A DNA stretch of 64,000 bases from contig OX031065.1 of the NCBI GenBank assembly GCA_943736015.1, forward strand, positions 21,652,427 through 21,716,426. The letters run 5' to 3'. This DNA comes from Tridacna crocea. Its lineage: Eukaryota; Mollusca; Bivalvia; Cardiida; Cardiidae. Within the stretch, counting starts at the first letter, position 1. Every line of letters begins with the position of its first letter. Made by a program: the position numbers and the translations under genes. Below the pieces are notes generated by a model. That model saw only the letters and a list, made by a program, of their open reading frames with translations, searched no databases and was not told where the DNA came from. Below are positions 21,897 to 32,690 of this stretch, piece after piece.

Positions 21897-23514
21897 ACTC
21901 TTACCAAACATTCCTGTGCTTTAAAGACTCTGAATGACAATGTTGGAAAATGTAACCAGCATTTTATTCTTTATCCTCAACGTTATTTTTCTGTTTCAAA
22001 TAGAAGCACCATTAGTTAAGCCACATTTTAAATCATTACTACAGCACCTGACCCATTGTATAGACGGGTTTGCTACATGTACTCAATTTGGACAAGCATT
22101 TATTATCTGCTCTCTGGAAAAGAATTGAATTACCCAAAAATGTCCTTTTTGTTTTTTAAGCTGCCTAAACAGGTTCTCTATATTAACAAGACAAAATAAT
22201 AGACCTTACTAGACAAGCCATGATGAAATTTTAACATAACAACCACAGCAACGACAACAACTACGAGACAAGAGCGCATTTTCTAAGGCAATATTTTAGT
22301 ATTATACCATCGAGACACCTAACCGTATCTAATAGCTTCTGATTAAAAAAGGTTTTTGTCATTAAAACCATTATCATCAATTGCTTTAAGTTTACTAATG
22401 TCAATTGAGCGATAAACAATGAGCCCACCAGGCATGCGCAATAAAGCATACTTCCGCCAGCATGTTTTTCTGTCTTTGGTACGCGACTTGTTGGATTTTA
22501 ATTCATACACGTGTGTTGAAAATTGCATACCATGGTTGACAAAACATGCTAAAAGCACATTCTTTCCGGTAAAACACGTCATTTTTTAAACTTGAATATC
22601 TAAGTACTATAAGAAACTTGATAGCTGTTACCTCATAATGCATGTAGTATTGGTAACAACTTTTAAACCATATAATATATTCGCTCTTTATCACCGTTTC
22701 AGCTCAGGGCCGCCGCGTTTGGTGATAGTACAGGGCTGTAGAGGAGAGCCTGACTTAACATAACTTTTTTACTGCCATCGCCTACTAACATTAGACTGCA
22801 GAGAACTTGCATTCTGATATCTTATTCACATCGTCCACAACTGGTGCAAAAGTATTATCAAATGTGTATTTATTTGCAGTGGAAATCAAGTTTTAAGTCT
22901 TTGTTTTAAATTTGAATTTTTTCTTCAGTTTGCAACAAAAGACTTGAACAATTCTTTTTTAGTAGTGGTATACTGCATTTCATAAAATGAAGAAATGGCT
23001 TTTATGGAATGTTTCCTGTATTGATGTATTATTTATAAAGTATGTTAAACAAGAACTTAACACCTGACTTTACACGAACAACGTTTCGGCGTACATGTTG
23101 CAGCTGCCTTTTTGGAAAACACTATGGTAATAGGGAAACGGTTCAGAAAGATTTACAAACTTTGCCAGTGTTGCTGTGATTTGATATACATTACGATAAA
23201 AAATCGTTTTCTTTTTTACCAATACAGGTACATTCTTTTGTTTCAATACTTTTAATCTTCTCATGGCCGCAGGGTAAAAGACGGGCTTCAAGGTCGGGAT
23301 ATGTTCGGGCCAAAACATGTGTCCCGATGTTAAATCAATGTGCATGAAGATAGGATTGCGTGAGAAATCTAAGTACAGTACTCTTGGAGAAACTGCTTAT
23401 AGCAAAAAATAATTCCTTTTATCATGATGTTTTTCCCAACGTCGCCTTCTGCAACACAGAAATATCGTCTGTGGGAGGTAAAGCGTTAATGTGGGATAGA
23501 ACAGTACAATTCGT
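21897..23514. other. Unassigned 1.6 kb stretch
   Basis: No family recognised. Several short frames on the minus strand between 22.2 and 22.7 kb and at 23.07-23.35 kb have no recognisable domain. No convincing splice signals were seen around them. Confidence 0.35.
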
Positions 23515-23741
23515 TTAATCTTGTACCAAACGCCAAATCTTAGACTGGTTCAAATTGAAAGCATTTGCAGACGACAAAATATAAATGTTTCAAAAATTGA
23601 AACTTGACTTTGGGAGAGTAGAAAACATTGTGGGAAAAGGAGAAAATGCTGGTTACCAGCATTTTCTCCTTTTCCCACAGAATTTTCAGAGGCTTATACA
23701 TTGGGGTTGTAAAAATCAGAGATTGTTTGGCGAAGGGTTAA
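23515..23741 (+). mobile_element. Family A MITE, copy 7
   Basis: TTAATCTTGTACCAAACGCC to TTTGGCGAAGGGTTAA. The central stem is very clean on the left and right (GTGGGAAAAGGAGAAAATGC / GCATTTTCTCCTTTTCCCAC). Its right TTAA is also the left TTAA of the next copy. Confidence 0.88.
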
Positions 23742-23958
23742 TCTTGTACCAGAAGACGACGATTTCAAACGATCATAATGTAAAAGTCTACTGAACACAT
23801 TGCTGGAAAAGGCGGTGACAAGCATTTTTTGCTTTTTCCGGTTATGTTTTTTACCCTGTCATCATTTTTTTCAATCGTTTATGTCACATTAAATTTGTTG
23901 TTTGCAAATATTTTCAATTTTAGGCATATTTTTTTAACTCATCTGCTAAAGGGTTTAA
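23738..23958 (-). mobile_element. Family A MITE, decayed copy 8
   Basis: The right half has TTTGCAAATATTTTCAATTT and GCTAAAGGGTTTAA, the inverse arrangement relative to its left neighbour. The stem is worn (AAGCATTTTTTGCTTTTTCC). Confidence 0.6.
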
Positions 23959-24167
23959 TTCCGATGACAGATTATTAGGATACAACATAATTATATGTAA
24001 AAAGCTTATTTTGCCTTGAGAGTGTGCCATTTACGCTTTGTTTTGCGATGATGTTAAATGAATTGTAATGATTTGATGTAGAAGATAGCGATCGAGCAGT
24101 TGTACGACTTTGTTATAGAAACTTTAGTCACGTGACCTTTTTATAGCGCAGATGTAATGTCGCGATG

Positions 24168-24400
24168 GCCCAGGGCCCCGTATTTACTAACCATGATTCT
24201 TAATCTTGCTTTAATTCTTTACTTTAAGGTTCGTCATCTGATTGGTCAGCACGGAGGGGTTACAATTAGACAACTTGTGTTGGTGAGTTAGAATCTATTT
24301 AAAATGGTTGGTTTCAGTTCTCTCTCACTACCAGAATTTTCTACCTTTTCCACAATGTTTCCAAGATCCTCTTTCTTCTGAATCGATAGAACAAGGCATT
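24168..24400. mobile_element. Decayed family E half with an A-like fragment
   Basis: GCCCCGTATTTACTAACCAT and CTGATTGGTCAGCACGG are family E landmarks. A little further, TTTTCTACCTTTTCCACAAT and GCATTGATTGGTTAA look like the right half of family A. Both are heavily eroded. Confidence 0.4.
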
Positions 24401-24564
24401 GATTGGTTAACAGAATCATCCTTCCATTTCCAGATTTAACAGGTTTTGAGCTGAAGTTCTATGTACAGTGTATTGCCCAAGAAATATACCCTCGTGACTT
24501 GCTTAATTGTAAGGATTGAACAGAGACAGAGTTTGATAGTGAGAGGGCAAGAAAGAGAGAGATA

Positions 24565-24690
24565 CTGATGGACGGACGGATATATAGACAGTAGACAGAT
24601 AGACAGGCAAGAAGGCATGCAGACAGACAGGCAGGCAGGCAGGCCGGTAGGCAGACAGGCAAGCAGGCAGGCAGGTAGACGGACCAAAGG
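24565..24690 (+). repeat. CAGG/CAGA tetranucleotide microsatellite
   Basis: Impure run of GACGGACGGA, then AGACAGACAGGCAGGCAGGC and related tetramers. On the minus strand it gives frames rich in LPACLPAC, which are by-products of the repeat. Confidence 0.85.
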
Positions 24691-25172
24691 GTATATTGCA
24701 AAATACACTTTTATGATAGATTTCAGTGCCATATTGCTCAATAACTAACAATCTCAACAAATTTCTCGTTTTGTTTGTTTTTTATCTCGTTTTCGTAGAT
24801 GACTTTGGCCATCCCGACTTTTGGCACGTGGCTGATCAAAAGCTATCGTCAACTGACCATTCGATATGCCACTTTCAATAATTGTACTTAGTATTGTAGC
24901 CCATAACACAATAGAAACTGACTCGTTCATTTAGGTTTCAAAGATGCGTTAAAGTGCCATACCAACTAGAACAAACTATCTATTTAATGAAAAAAAAAAC
25001 GGTTAATGTAAAATTAATTACTCAAATAATAGTATGAAAATGTATTCAGCAAATCTAATTAGAAGGTATTAAACCCTTCCCGTCTCTCTGTTAGATTGAT
25101 AATGTGATAATTATACGAATGTGGAAATGAATTCGTTACAACACGAAAAAAGCAACCGCACCATCCAAAAAC
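24691..25172. other. Unassigned spacer
   Basis: AT-rich; nothing recognised. Confidence 0.35.
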
Positions 25173-25391
25173 TTAACCCTTAGACTTCTAAGCGAGACGC
25201 ACTGACCTTTTGCGGACAGTGTAGATCAAGATCAGACTGCACAGAACGTGCAGTCTGATCTTGGATCTACACTGTCCGATAGAAAGAGATTTGTCCTCCC
25301 AAAAATACTAGTAAGTTTGAAATAGCAAAGTTTGTGTTTTTGAAATAGGTTTGAAAGTTTCGTGTTAGTTATTTTGTAGGGTAAGGGTTAA
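25173..25391 (+). mobile_element. Family C MITE, copy 4 (complete)
   Basis: TTAACCCTTAGACTTCTAAG at the left, GTAGGGTAAGGGTTAA at the right, hairpin arms GATCAGACTGCACAGAACGT / GTGCAGTCTGATCTTGGATC. The hairpin lies near the left end; the right half is a single-copy tail. A fragment of another C tail lies at about 25540-25580. Confidence 0.85.
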
Positions 25392-26064
25392 AGTGCAAGC
25401 CGTGTATATCTGAATCAGGACTTTGCGGATTCTTCACGGAAAAGACCAATTACCCATATCCTTCTGTAAACAACTAAAATGGAATTATAAACTGGATGGT
25501 AAAAAAAACTAACGTTATTTCTTTTCTAAAGTTATTTTAGGGAATAATATCTTCCAATCGGACAGCGTAGATCGTACATACACATGAGTGACAACTTAAT
25601 TCCATATTTAAATGGGGACATTAATGACATTGATATTTTCATATTTATACCACCCACAACGAAAAGGGGGGGGGGTTGAAAATTCACACTGGATTCAGAT
25701 CGTCCGCCTAACTGTACGTCCGTACAAGCAGTTTTGTCTCCTGCACAAACAGTTTTACTGATTTCTTTTTATTGAAGTCTGTAATACTATGGAAGCTCTT
25801 GCAACATCAGCTTTAAATTAATTTCATTTCAAGTTTTGTCGACTTTTATAGTCATAGTCTTTAAATTCTATACCCATATCCGGTCACATGACAGCTAGTA
25901 CGGGAGTGTATTCGTCGAAGTGCAACACTTTTTGTTAAGTACGGATTTTAAAAATGCATTCGAGATTGGTATACATGTATATGAGCGGCAAGCAAAAGGA
26001 TGTCGAGTGCATTCTCGTAAGGCATTATAAAAGCCTGTTGTCGCAAAATCTGAATCCTCTTTAT
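25392..26064. other. Unassigned spacer
   Basis: Apart from the C-tail fragment near 25540-25580 (AATAATATCTTCCAATCGGA) and a G-run at about 25666, nothing was recognised. Confidence 0.4.
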
Positions 26065-26500
26065 GTCAAATCAAGCTGATACCATCTTCGCAAGCCAAGG
26101 CTGACGATTCACTACGCTACTCTACCCTTGGCGGATCGAGCTTGATTTTTACATTCCCCCGATACGCTTTTTCATTGGATGCAGCCAGCTCTGGCTGCAC
26201 CGAATGAAATCACTCGTAGCATTTCATCTTTGATAAAAATAGAACAAGGTCGCTACCTTTCGAATAGAAGGTAAAACATGGAAACCCACGTGGATGTCTG
26301 CTTATTGCTTCATGTGTATTCGTAAGCGGTTTATAAAACGATATTTCAATTGCCTTTAGAAATATGATGTAAAGAGGGGTAATAACCAGCATCCAATAGA
26401 GGGCGCATCGCAGGAATCTCGAAATCGGGCTTAATCAGCCAAGGTAAGATCCACGTAGTGATCTTAAACTTGGCTCGTGAACATGAGCTGATACATTCGT
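26065..26500. mobile_element. Diverged foldback element, about 70 bp arms
   Basis: The left arm (CGCAAGCCAAGG, GATTCACTACG, CCCTTGGCGGAT, GAGCTTGATTTT) pairs loosely with the inverse of 26415-26495 (ACGAGCCAAG, GATCACTACGTGG, CCTTGGCTGAT). A GCAGCCAGCTCTGGCTGC palindrome lies between. It could be an old MITE. Confidence 0.45.
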
Positions 26501-26621
26501 AAGAATGTTTGATTGGTTAAAAAAATGACAGTAGCAAAAAGAAGATAAAATTCAATGAAGAATGATTATAGCGAGGTCTAAATTTTATTTCAAATATCCA
26601 TATTTTATTTTAAAAGAGGTT

Positions 26622-26665
26622 CTACCATAGCTCAGCTGGTAATAATTATTTGCTTGAAACCAGCT
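26622..26665 (+). mobile_element. tRNA-like A-box fragment
   Basis: CCATAGCTCAGCTGGTAATA matches a tRNA A box. No B box follows because the family E element begins at once. Probably a truncated SINE head. Confidence 0.4.
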
Positions 26666-26863
26666 GGGCCTATATTCACCAACCATTTTTAAGAACGTTC
26701 TATGTCCTATTCTCCAGAATTTTCTACATTTGTAAGTAACACAACTTCTGATTGGCTAAACCATTTGGTTTAGCCGATCAGAAGTTGTGTTTCTTACAAA
26801 TTTAGAAAACCTTGGAGGAAAAGACTTTAGAATATTCTCAAAAATGGTTAGTGAATACGGGCC
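26666..26863. mobile_element. Family E palindromic MITE, copy 1
   Basis: The left end GGGCCTATATTCACCAACCA pairs with the right end TGGTTAGTGAATACGGGCCC. The centre is CTGATTGGCTAAACCATTTG followed by its inverse. Almost the entire 198 bp can fold on itself. Confidence 0.85.
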
Positions 26864-27027
26864 CAGAAGTCGATTCTTACGATCGGCTATTTTCATTCCA
26901 AGAACAAGTGATAGTCATTTTGGCTAGATTCACCCCTTTGCAGCTTAATAGATTTCGACTTTTTCTATGAGAGATAGATGCCAGACATCCTAGGCAAAGA
27001 AATGGGCGATGCACTACTAAACGAAAC

Positions 27028-27221
27028 TCCGTATTCAACAACCAATGTTAAGATCGTTCTTCGTCTAATTCTCCCCGATTTTCTAAATTTGAAAGTAACA
27101 CAATTTCTGATTGGCTAAACCAAATGTTTTAGCCAATTAGACGTTGTGTTACTTTCAAATTTAGAAGGTTCTGGCAGAAAAGACCCAACAACCATTAAGA
27201 ATGGTTATTGAATACGGATCC
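27028..27221. mobile_element. Family E palindromic MITE, copy 2
   Basis: CCGTATTCAACAACCAATGT to TGGTTATTGAATACGGATC, with CTGATTGGCTAAACC at the centre. The terminal GGGCCC has been lost. Confidence 0.8.
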
Positions 27222-27822
27222 GAGAGAGCAATGGCTTCGACACAAGCCGCCGCGATACAAATGAATAATCGACGTTAACCTTGTACCATGCAATTCCGTG
27301 TTTTAATAAGCTCGAAAAAAGACGGTATTTAAAAACGCACAGAGAAAAAAAAAAGGGATGGTAAAAATTGATAATCTCTTATTCCTCTACAATATTTTCT
27401 TCCCTTTGAAGACCAATTCCATAGTCTAAACTTCATTAATTTGCAATCTGCAAACGCTTTTAACTTGTATAATTCAATTTTGTTTTTCGGCGTAGGGTAT
27501 TGAACATCATGAAACAATAGCATCATTTTTCAGTAATTGGCCTAAAGTCAATCTAACCTATTAAAGTGCAAAATATTGACTTTAACGCATGCAATACTAG
27601 AAACGTGCATAATAATGGGTGCGTTTACAATTATATAGTCAAATGTCGATCTGTATAGGGGCCCGATAATTGTTTCCTAGTTCCAGAGGCATATGAGTCT
27701 TCATGCCATGCACATCATTGTCTAAACTTGTCAAAAGGTTTCCACCAATATCACTTTTTTCAAAGCTGTAAAACATTTCAGCCAAAAGGTCCATCGTCTT
27801 GATCTTTAGCCTGTTAAATACC
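27222..27822. other. Unassigned spacer
   Basis: No feature recognised. Confidence 0.35.
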
Positions 27823-28028
27823 TTAACTCTTTACCAAACGACAATATTATAGACTGGTCCATTTGCAGACGACTAAATGAATGTGACTCAAAAATTGAAA
27901 CTTGTCTTTGGAGGAGTAGAAAACATTGTGGAAAAAGGAGAAAATGCTGGTTATCCTTTTCCCACGATACTTTCAGACGGCTTCTTTCACAGTGGTGATA
28001 AAAGTCGGGACTGTGTGGTAAAGGGTAA
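27823..28028 (+). mobile_element. Family A MITE, copy 9
   Basis: TTAACTCTTTACCAAACGAC to GTGTGGTAAAGGGTAA. The right arm of the stem is shortened, so GCTGGTTAT runs straight into CCTTTTCCCACGAT. Confidence 0.8.
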
Positions 28029-28094
28029 AATGAAACTTTTCAAGTAAAGCTGATAGTAAAAATCCAAGCATTGCTGTTTCAGAGTCATTCCATA

Positions 28095-28217
28095 GAGAAA
28101 ATTATCTTTCCATCGATTTGTGTTGATCCAAGACCAGACTGCACGTTCGGGGCAGTCTGATCTTGATCTATAGTCTGTCTGCAAAAGGTATCTTGGTCGT
28201 TGGCAGGCTAAGGGTAA
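28095..28217 (-). mobile_element. Family C MITE, copy 5 (partial)
   Basis: Arms CAAGACCAGACTGCACG and GGCAGTCTGATCTTGATC; ends with GGCAGGCTAAGGGTAA. Confidence 0.7.
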
Positions 28218-28267
28218 AAATCTTTCACATTTTAATACGTAGTACTAAATAATGTTCACTAAATCAT

Positions 28268-28496
28268 TTAACTCATTACCAAACGACAATAATTTAGACG
28301 GGTCCAAATTCAAAGTATTGGCAGACGACAAAATAAATGGGACTCAAAACTTGAAATTTAGTTTAGATAGGGTAGAAAACATTATGTGAAAAGGAGAAAA
28401 TGCTGTTTACCAGCATTTTCTTCTTTTCTCAAAATGTTTTCAAATGGCTTCTTTCACAGAGTCGTCAAAAGTATGGATGGTGTGGTAATGGGTTAA
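28268..28496 (+). mobile_element. Family A MITE, copy 10 (complete)
   Basis: TTAACTCATTACCAAACGAC to GTGTGGTAATGGGTTAA. It belongs with the copies at 45488 and 63212, which share CATTACC / GGTAATG ends. Confidence 0.87.
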
Positions 28497-28509
28497 ATAA
28501 TTTGAACAA

Positions 28510-28745
28510 TTTTGTGTGAAAAGTATGCTGAATACAACATCCGCGCAGGCTGATCTTGGCCGAAACTTTTTGAATTTGGTAAATTTTCTGCATGTCACAG
28601 GACCAGGCAACCTCATGATTTGGTCGGTCGTCAGACAAAATGGATTATATGAATCCGTGATTATAATATGATGACTTGTTTATTGTAGTGCACCACGGAG
28701 TTGCATGAAACCTCCTTTCTGCCAGACCTTGGCTCATTTACATGA
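28510..28745 (+). mobile_element. Family D-prime MITE, copy 3 (eroded)
   Basis: CGCGCAGGCTGATC marks what is left of the hairpin. GGACCAGGCAACCTCATGAT, GATGACTTG and CTTTCTGCCAGACCTTGGC match the D-prime body and end. Confidence 0.6.
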
Positions 28746-29039
28746 GTCCAAAATATGTGTATTGAACTATTTCACATATAATATTGTATGATTTGTAATT
28801 AATTGTTATGATCGTTGAGGTTGAATGCTTCTATATGAGTCATATACCATTTCTGTACTATTCTGTTCTGTAATGGGTTGTCGAATTCATTAGCATTCAG
28901 GTGCGATGGTTGGAAATAAACTTAAATGACTCCGTTTAGTCGGGAAAATAAGATAAAGGGCCGTAAGGTGATGATAAACAAGCATTTTAACGCTTCGCTA
29001 TACAATCCCGAATTTAACACATGATGCGCTGTCCTCGAA

Positions 29040-29140
29040 CCAACCTAAGGTGTTTTTGCGGACAGTGTAGATCAAGATCAGACTGCACATAATGTGCAGT
29101 CTGATCTTGACCTACGCTGTCCGCCATTTACTTGTTCTGG
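29040..29140 (+). mobile_element. Family C MITE, copy 6 (hairpin part)
   Basis: TTTTTGCGGACAGTGTAGAT opens it; arms GATCAGACTGCACATAATG and TGTGCAGTCTGATCTTGACC. Confidence 0.72.
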
Positions 29141-29314
29141 CTAGAGTAATCATGAAATGACAAAATTTTAAATGTTTTACCCCATTGAAAAGATCTATTT
29201 CATTGATTTACCATTCGGAGGATTGATTGGTTGTTTGGCGTTTAACGCCATTTTCAAAACTATTCTAGGTTTATCGCGGCGGCCAGCTGGCTATATTTGA
29301 AAACGTTTGTCAAA

Positions 29315-29347
29315 AGGAGAAATTGTAAATTGTAAATTGTAAATTGT
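29315..29347 (+). repeat. Heptanucleotide microsatellite
   Basis: About four copies of TGTAAAT in a row. Confidence 0.8.
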
Positions 29348-29369
29348 CAGTACTCGCACCCGTGTAATG

Positions 29370-29530
29370 CAGAGAAATGACGCTCCCCTACAAAATGACC
29401 CATGGGTCATTTCTCTGCGTAGAATAATGACCCGGCTCATTCCTTTACGTAGTGAAATGACTTTTAGGGTCATTTCTCTGCGTAGAATAATGACCACGGT
29501 CATTTTGTACGGGAGGGTCATTTCTCTGTA
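29370..29530. repeat. Nested palindrome with GGGTCATTTCTCTGCG direct repeat
   Basis: Outer arms: CAGAGAAATGACGCTCCCCT at the left, GGGAGGGTCATTTCTCTG at the right, with TACAAAATGACC / GGTCATTTTGTAC inside. Between the arms GGGTCATTTCTCTGCGTAGA occurs twice. A compact foldback element. Confidence 0.7.
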
Positions 29531-29559
29531 TTTCACCGGACGGGTGGGCAAATGAGCAA

Positions 29560-29650
29560 TCCCGAAGTTGACACCTGTCCTCGGGTATCGAACTCGAAAA
29601 CTTATGGTCACCGGGTTGAAGCTATACCCCAAACCACGGACACCCAAACG
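29560..29650 (-). mobile_element. tRNA-like SINE head, minus strand
   Basis: On the minus strand: GTGTCCGTGGTTTGGGGTAT, then GAGTTCGATACCCGAGG (B-box type). Same head family as 13238 and 55243. Confidence 0.65.
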
Positions 29651-30010
29651 ATGTTTTCATGGGCCCCTACCGCAAAATCGTCCCCAGGCCTTCCTAGTGC
29701 AATGAATAAAACCTAAGACTTGGGACAAGAGGGTCGCTTATTCTTATCCCCAGTTTGGCTATTTTCTTTCTGATGAAAGTAATTATAACACGATTTCATT
29801 CCTTTCTCAAAGCAGATAATTTTTTCGACAATCGTTATGTGAGAGAGCTTCCATCGACTTTGGAAAAAACATTGTTCTGGTGACAGAAACTCCAGGAAAG
29901 CATAGGTAGATGCATTGGTCGACGCTATAGTTGTGTTGAAAACGGTTTTTAAATACCACATAATTAAGTCCCTGCATGGGCGTCAAAATACAGGATTTTG
30001 TGGTGAACAA

Positions 30011-30238
30011 TTAACTTTTATCAAACGACACATGTTTGGACTGCACCCAATTGAAGGCATCTGCAGACAACAAATAAAACATTGTTAATATGATGATTTC
30101 TGACTTTAATAGGGTAGAAAATATTGTGGAAAAAGGAGAAAATGCTGGTTACCAGCATTTTCTTCTTTTCCCACAATGTTTTCTACAGGCTTCTTTCTCA
30201 GGGTCGTTAAAAGTCGGGATTGTGTGGTAAAGGGTTAA
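30011..30238 (+). mobile_element. Family A MITE, copy 11 (complete)
   Basis: TTAACTTTTATCAAACGACA to GTGTGGTAAAGGGTTAA, with a full central stem. Confidence 0.87.
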
Positions 30239-30399
30239 GGAGGTAATTAGTTAAACATTCTGTATGATGAATCGACATTACTCAGATTTATTGCAGACAA
30301 ATTCTAAACAATAACAGCAAAAATCCTTCCTCAACACTACAGTTTCACTCAATCTTTATTCGACTAAACTAGAACAAGTGATGTGATACTGCCAATCCG

Positions 30400-30560
30400 A
30401 CAGTTAAACCCCGAGTAATGTTATTTCAATACGTATTTTTTGGAGAAAAATATCTATTTATCGGACAGTGTGAATCCAAGATCAGACTGCACGTTGTGTG
30501 CAGTCTGATCTTGATACATACTATCCGCAAAAGGTCAGCCAGTTTCGATTAGGAGCCCAA
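30400..30560 (-). mobile_element. Family C MITE, copy 7
   Basis: Arms CAAGATCAGACTGCACGTTG and GTGCAGTCTGATCTTGATAC, followed by CCGCAAAAGGTCAGCCAG, the inverse of the family's left end. Confidence 0.75.
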
Positions 30561-30939
30561 GGTATCAGACCTTAAATTGTTGAATGCTTGGGGTCTTGTA
30601 AGAAAGGAAAACGGTCGATAAATTGATGAAGCGACTATCAAAAATAAAAAACCCATCTTACAACGGGTTCACTTAAGAATCGAATAATGCAATATCAGTG
30701 TTAAACGCAAAAGTTTTACAGCAATTTTCATTATAAATGAGGAATAACTTCAATGGTTCAAAAACGAGGCAATTTATGTTTGTAATACGTCTATCAATAT
30801 AGTTTACAACGCACATAACATTTATAAAGCGCTTTTCTACACAAAGAAAATTTGAGACCAGGCCAAATGCATTGAAGCAATTTGGGTATGACAAGTTAAT
30901 TCTACTATGATCGGTTGATTTTATCTTGAAAGCGTTATC

Positions 30940-31018
30940 AGTATTTCCTCTTTTTCTCACAATGTTTTCTCCTCTGCGATTGTTAAAAACTGAGGATCTT
31001 GTTTAGTAAAGGAAGGCC
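30940..31018 (+). mobile_element. Family A right-half fragment
   Basis: TTTTCTCACAATGTTTTCTC and GATTGTTAAAAACTGAGGAT followed by TTTAGTAAAGG represent only the right half. A complete copy starts directly after it. Confidence 0.65.
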
Positions 31019-31020
31019 CT

Positions 31021-31240
31021 TTAACAATCTGAACAATTTGAGACCAGTCCAGATTGAAAGCATTTGCAGGCAACAACTTAGAATGAGACTCAAATGCTGT
31101 ATTTATCATTGAACTGGTAGAAACAATGTTGGAGAAGGAGAAAATGCTGGCTACCAGCATTTTCTCCTTCTCCAACAATGTTTTTAAAGCATTCTTCCCC
31201 CGGCGTTGTTTAAACTTAGGATTTTGTAGCAAAGGGTTAA
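31021..31240 (+). mobile_element. Family A MITE, copy 12
   Basis: TTAACAATCTGAACAATTTG opens it and TTTTGTAGCAAAGGGTTAA closes it. The stem differs in using GTTGGAGAAGGAGAAAATGC, with the same change on both arms (GCATTTTCTCCTTCTCCAAC). The two arms thus evolved together. Confidence 0.83.
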
Positions 31241-31501
31241 TGCAAGATGCTCCCATAACACTCATATCTGCCAGGCAAATTACATTATTTTTAAAGCCCT
31301 CGTTTTATTTTTCGATCGCATAAAACAGTTATTATGCTCAGAATTTGAGAAAAGAAAAGGTCTTTTTGTTCAATTTTTATTGTAAACCGTATTTTTCATG
31401 AAAAACATCCAGTATATCCATCCGCGGATGAATACAAATGTATAGTAGAACATAATTATTAAGAGTGAAATTAATGTATGACCCTTTATGTTCCAAGTAA
31501 T

Positions 31502-31726
31502 TTAACCCTTTACCACAGAATTCCAAGGTTTGACAGCCATAAAGAAGGCTTTTTGAAAATATAGTACGTAAATGAGAAAATAATGGCAACCAGATTTTTT
31601 CTGCTTTTCCCACGGTAATTTCTACATATTCAAGGACAAATATTATAATTTAAAACCATTGTATTTTTGTCTGTACATTTTTACAACTGAATCAGTGGAA
31701 AGTTATGCCGAATGATAAAGGGTTAG
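31502..31726 (-). mobile_element. Family A MITE, decayed copy 13
   Basis: TTAACCCTTTACCACAGAAT to GATAAAGGGTTAG. The stem is partly worn (TTTTTCTGCTTTTCCCACGG). Confidence 0.68.
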
Positions 31727-31809
31727 ATAAATGAACTTTTTCAAACATAAAGAAAGGATAAGTATATTCCTACACCAAAATTTTATCTATTGTCTAAAAA
31801 TATTACAAA

Positions 31810-31925
31810 ACAGTCGGATAGTGTAGATCAAAGATCAGACTGCACGTTCTGTGCAGTCTGATCTTGATCTACACTGTCCACAGAAAAAGGCAACTTTTAC
31901 CAATGGTACCCTAAGTGTTATTGGG
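31810..31925 (-). mobile_element. Family C MITE, copy 8
   Basis: GTCGGATAGTGTAGATCAAA, arms AGATCAGACTGCACGTTCTG / GTGCAGTCTGATCTTGATCT, then GTCCACAGAAAAAGGC. Confidence 0.78.
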
Positions 31926-32143
31926 TGATGCAGCAGTATTGATGGGATAATTATTTATAATAGATTGCAACATCTTATAATTAATTGCACCCATATAAAT
32001 TACAGCACAGGCTGCTCGCATTTTATTGGCCTATATTCATTCATAATCATTGATTGATATACAGACTGAGTGAAGTATTTCAGGTATTTAAATCTAAAGA
32101 AAAAAAATGTAAAAAAAAGTAACAGATCAAAAGGAACACTTAA

Positions 32144-32245
32144 AGGGGGAGACAGGCAGGCAGTCAGACAGGCAAAAAAGCGGGTGGGCGGAAGGAAGGA
32201 CACTATGAATGATAGACAGAGAAACAGATATACATACATGCGGTT
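32144..32245 (+). repeat. Impure GACAGGCA microsatellite
   Basis: GACAGGCAGGCAGTCAGACA and GATAGACAGAGAAACAG. A second copy of the microsatellite type found at 24565. Confidence 0.65.
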
Positions 32246-32411
32246 CTTTTTTTTTTTAATCGCATTATATTAGATGTTGCGAACAAAATTATTTATCATA
32301 CAAAACAGAACTGCAAAAACATCTTCGTGATTAAAGGAAAGGAAATACTATGAAATTTTATTACAATTAAAAAGAACGACGCAAAACAACTCAAAAATAC
32401 TTGTGCAAAAG

Positions 32412-32505
32412 GCCGTAAGTGCATTTTCTCCTATTCCAACATTGTTTTCAAAAGTACTCTTCCGAAGGGTCGTTAAAATCGGGCTTGTTTTGGTCAATGG
32501 TTCGT
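32412..32505 (+). mobile_element. Family A right-half fragment
   Basis: GCATTTTCTCCTATTCCAAC, GTTTTCAAAAGTACTC and GGGTCGTTAAAATCGGGC correspond to the right half only. Confidence 0.6.
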
Positions 32506-32690
32506 TGCAACAAAATTGCAACAGATAAGTTTGAAAATATTCTGATAAAGCGAAACTGAAAAAAAAAATAATTATGAACCATTCTCTCACAAAGCCGGCT
32601 TATTACATCTCCATTATCCATGGTGACAAGCAAACATTATTATATTAATTATGAATTTAAAAACACTGTTTTCTCTGACAACTGACTATT

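Noticed and set aside
24436-24760. Cysteine/leucine/proline-rich frames (LPACLPAC)
   Set aside because: Direct translation of the CAGG/CAGA microsatellite in three frames.
29291-29647. 118-codon minus-strand frame with VIILRREMT repeats
   Set aside because: The repeats are the ATGACC palindrome read through; part of the frame is a SINE head.
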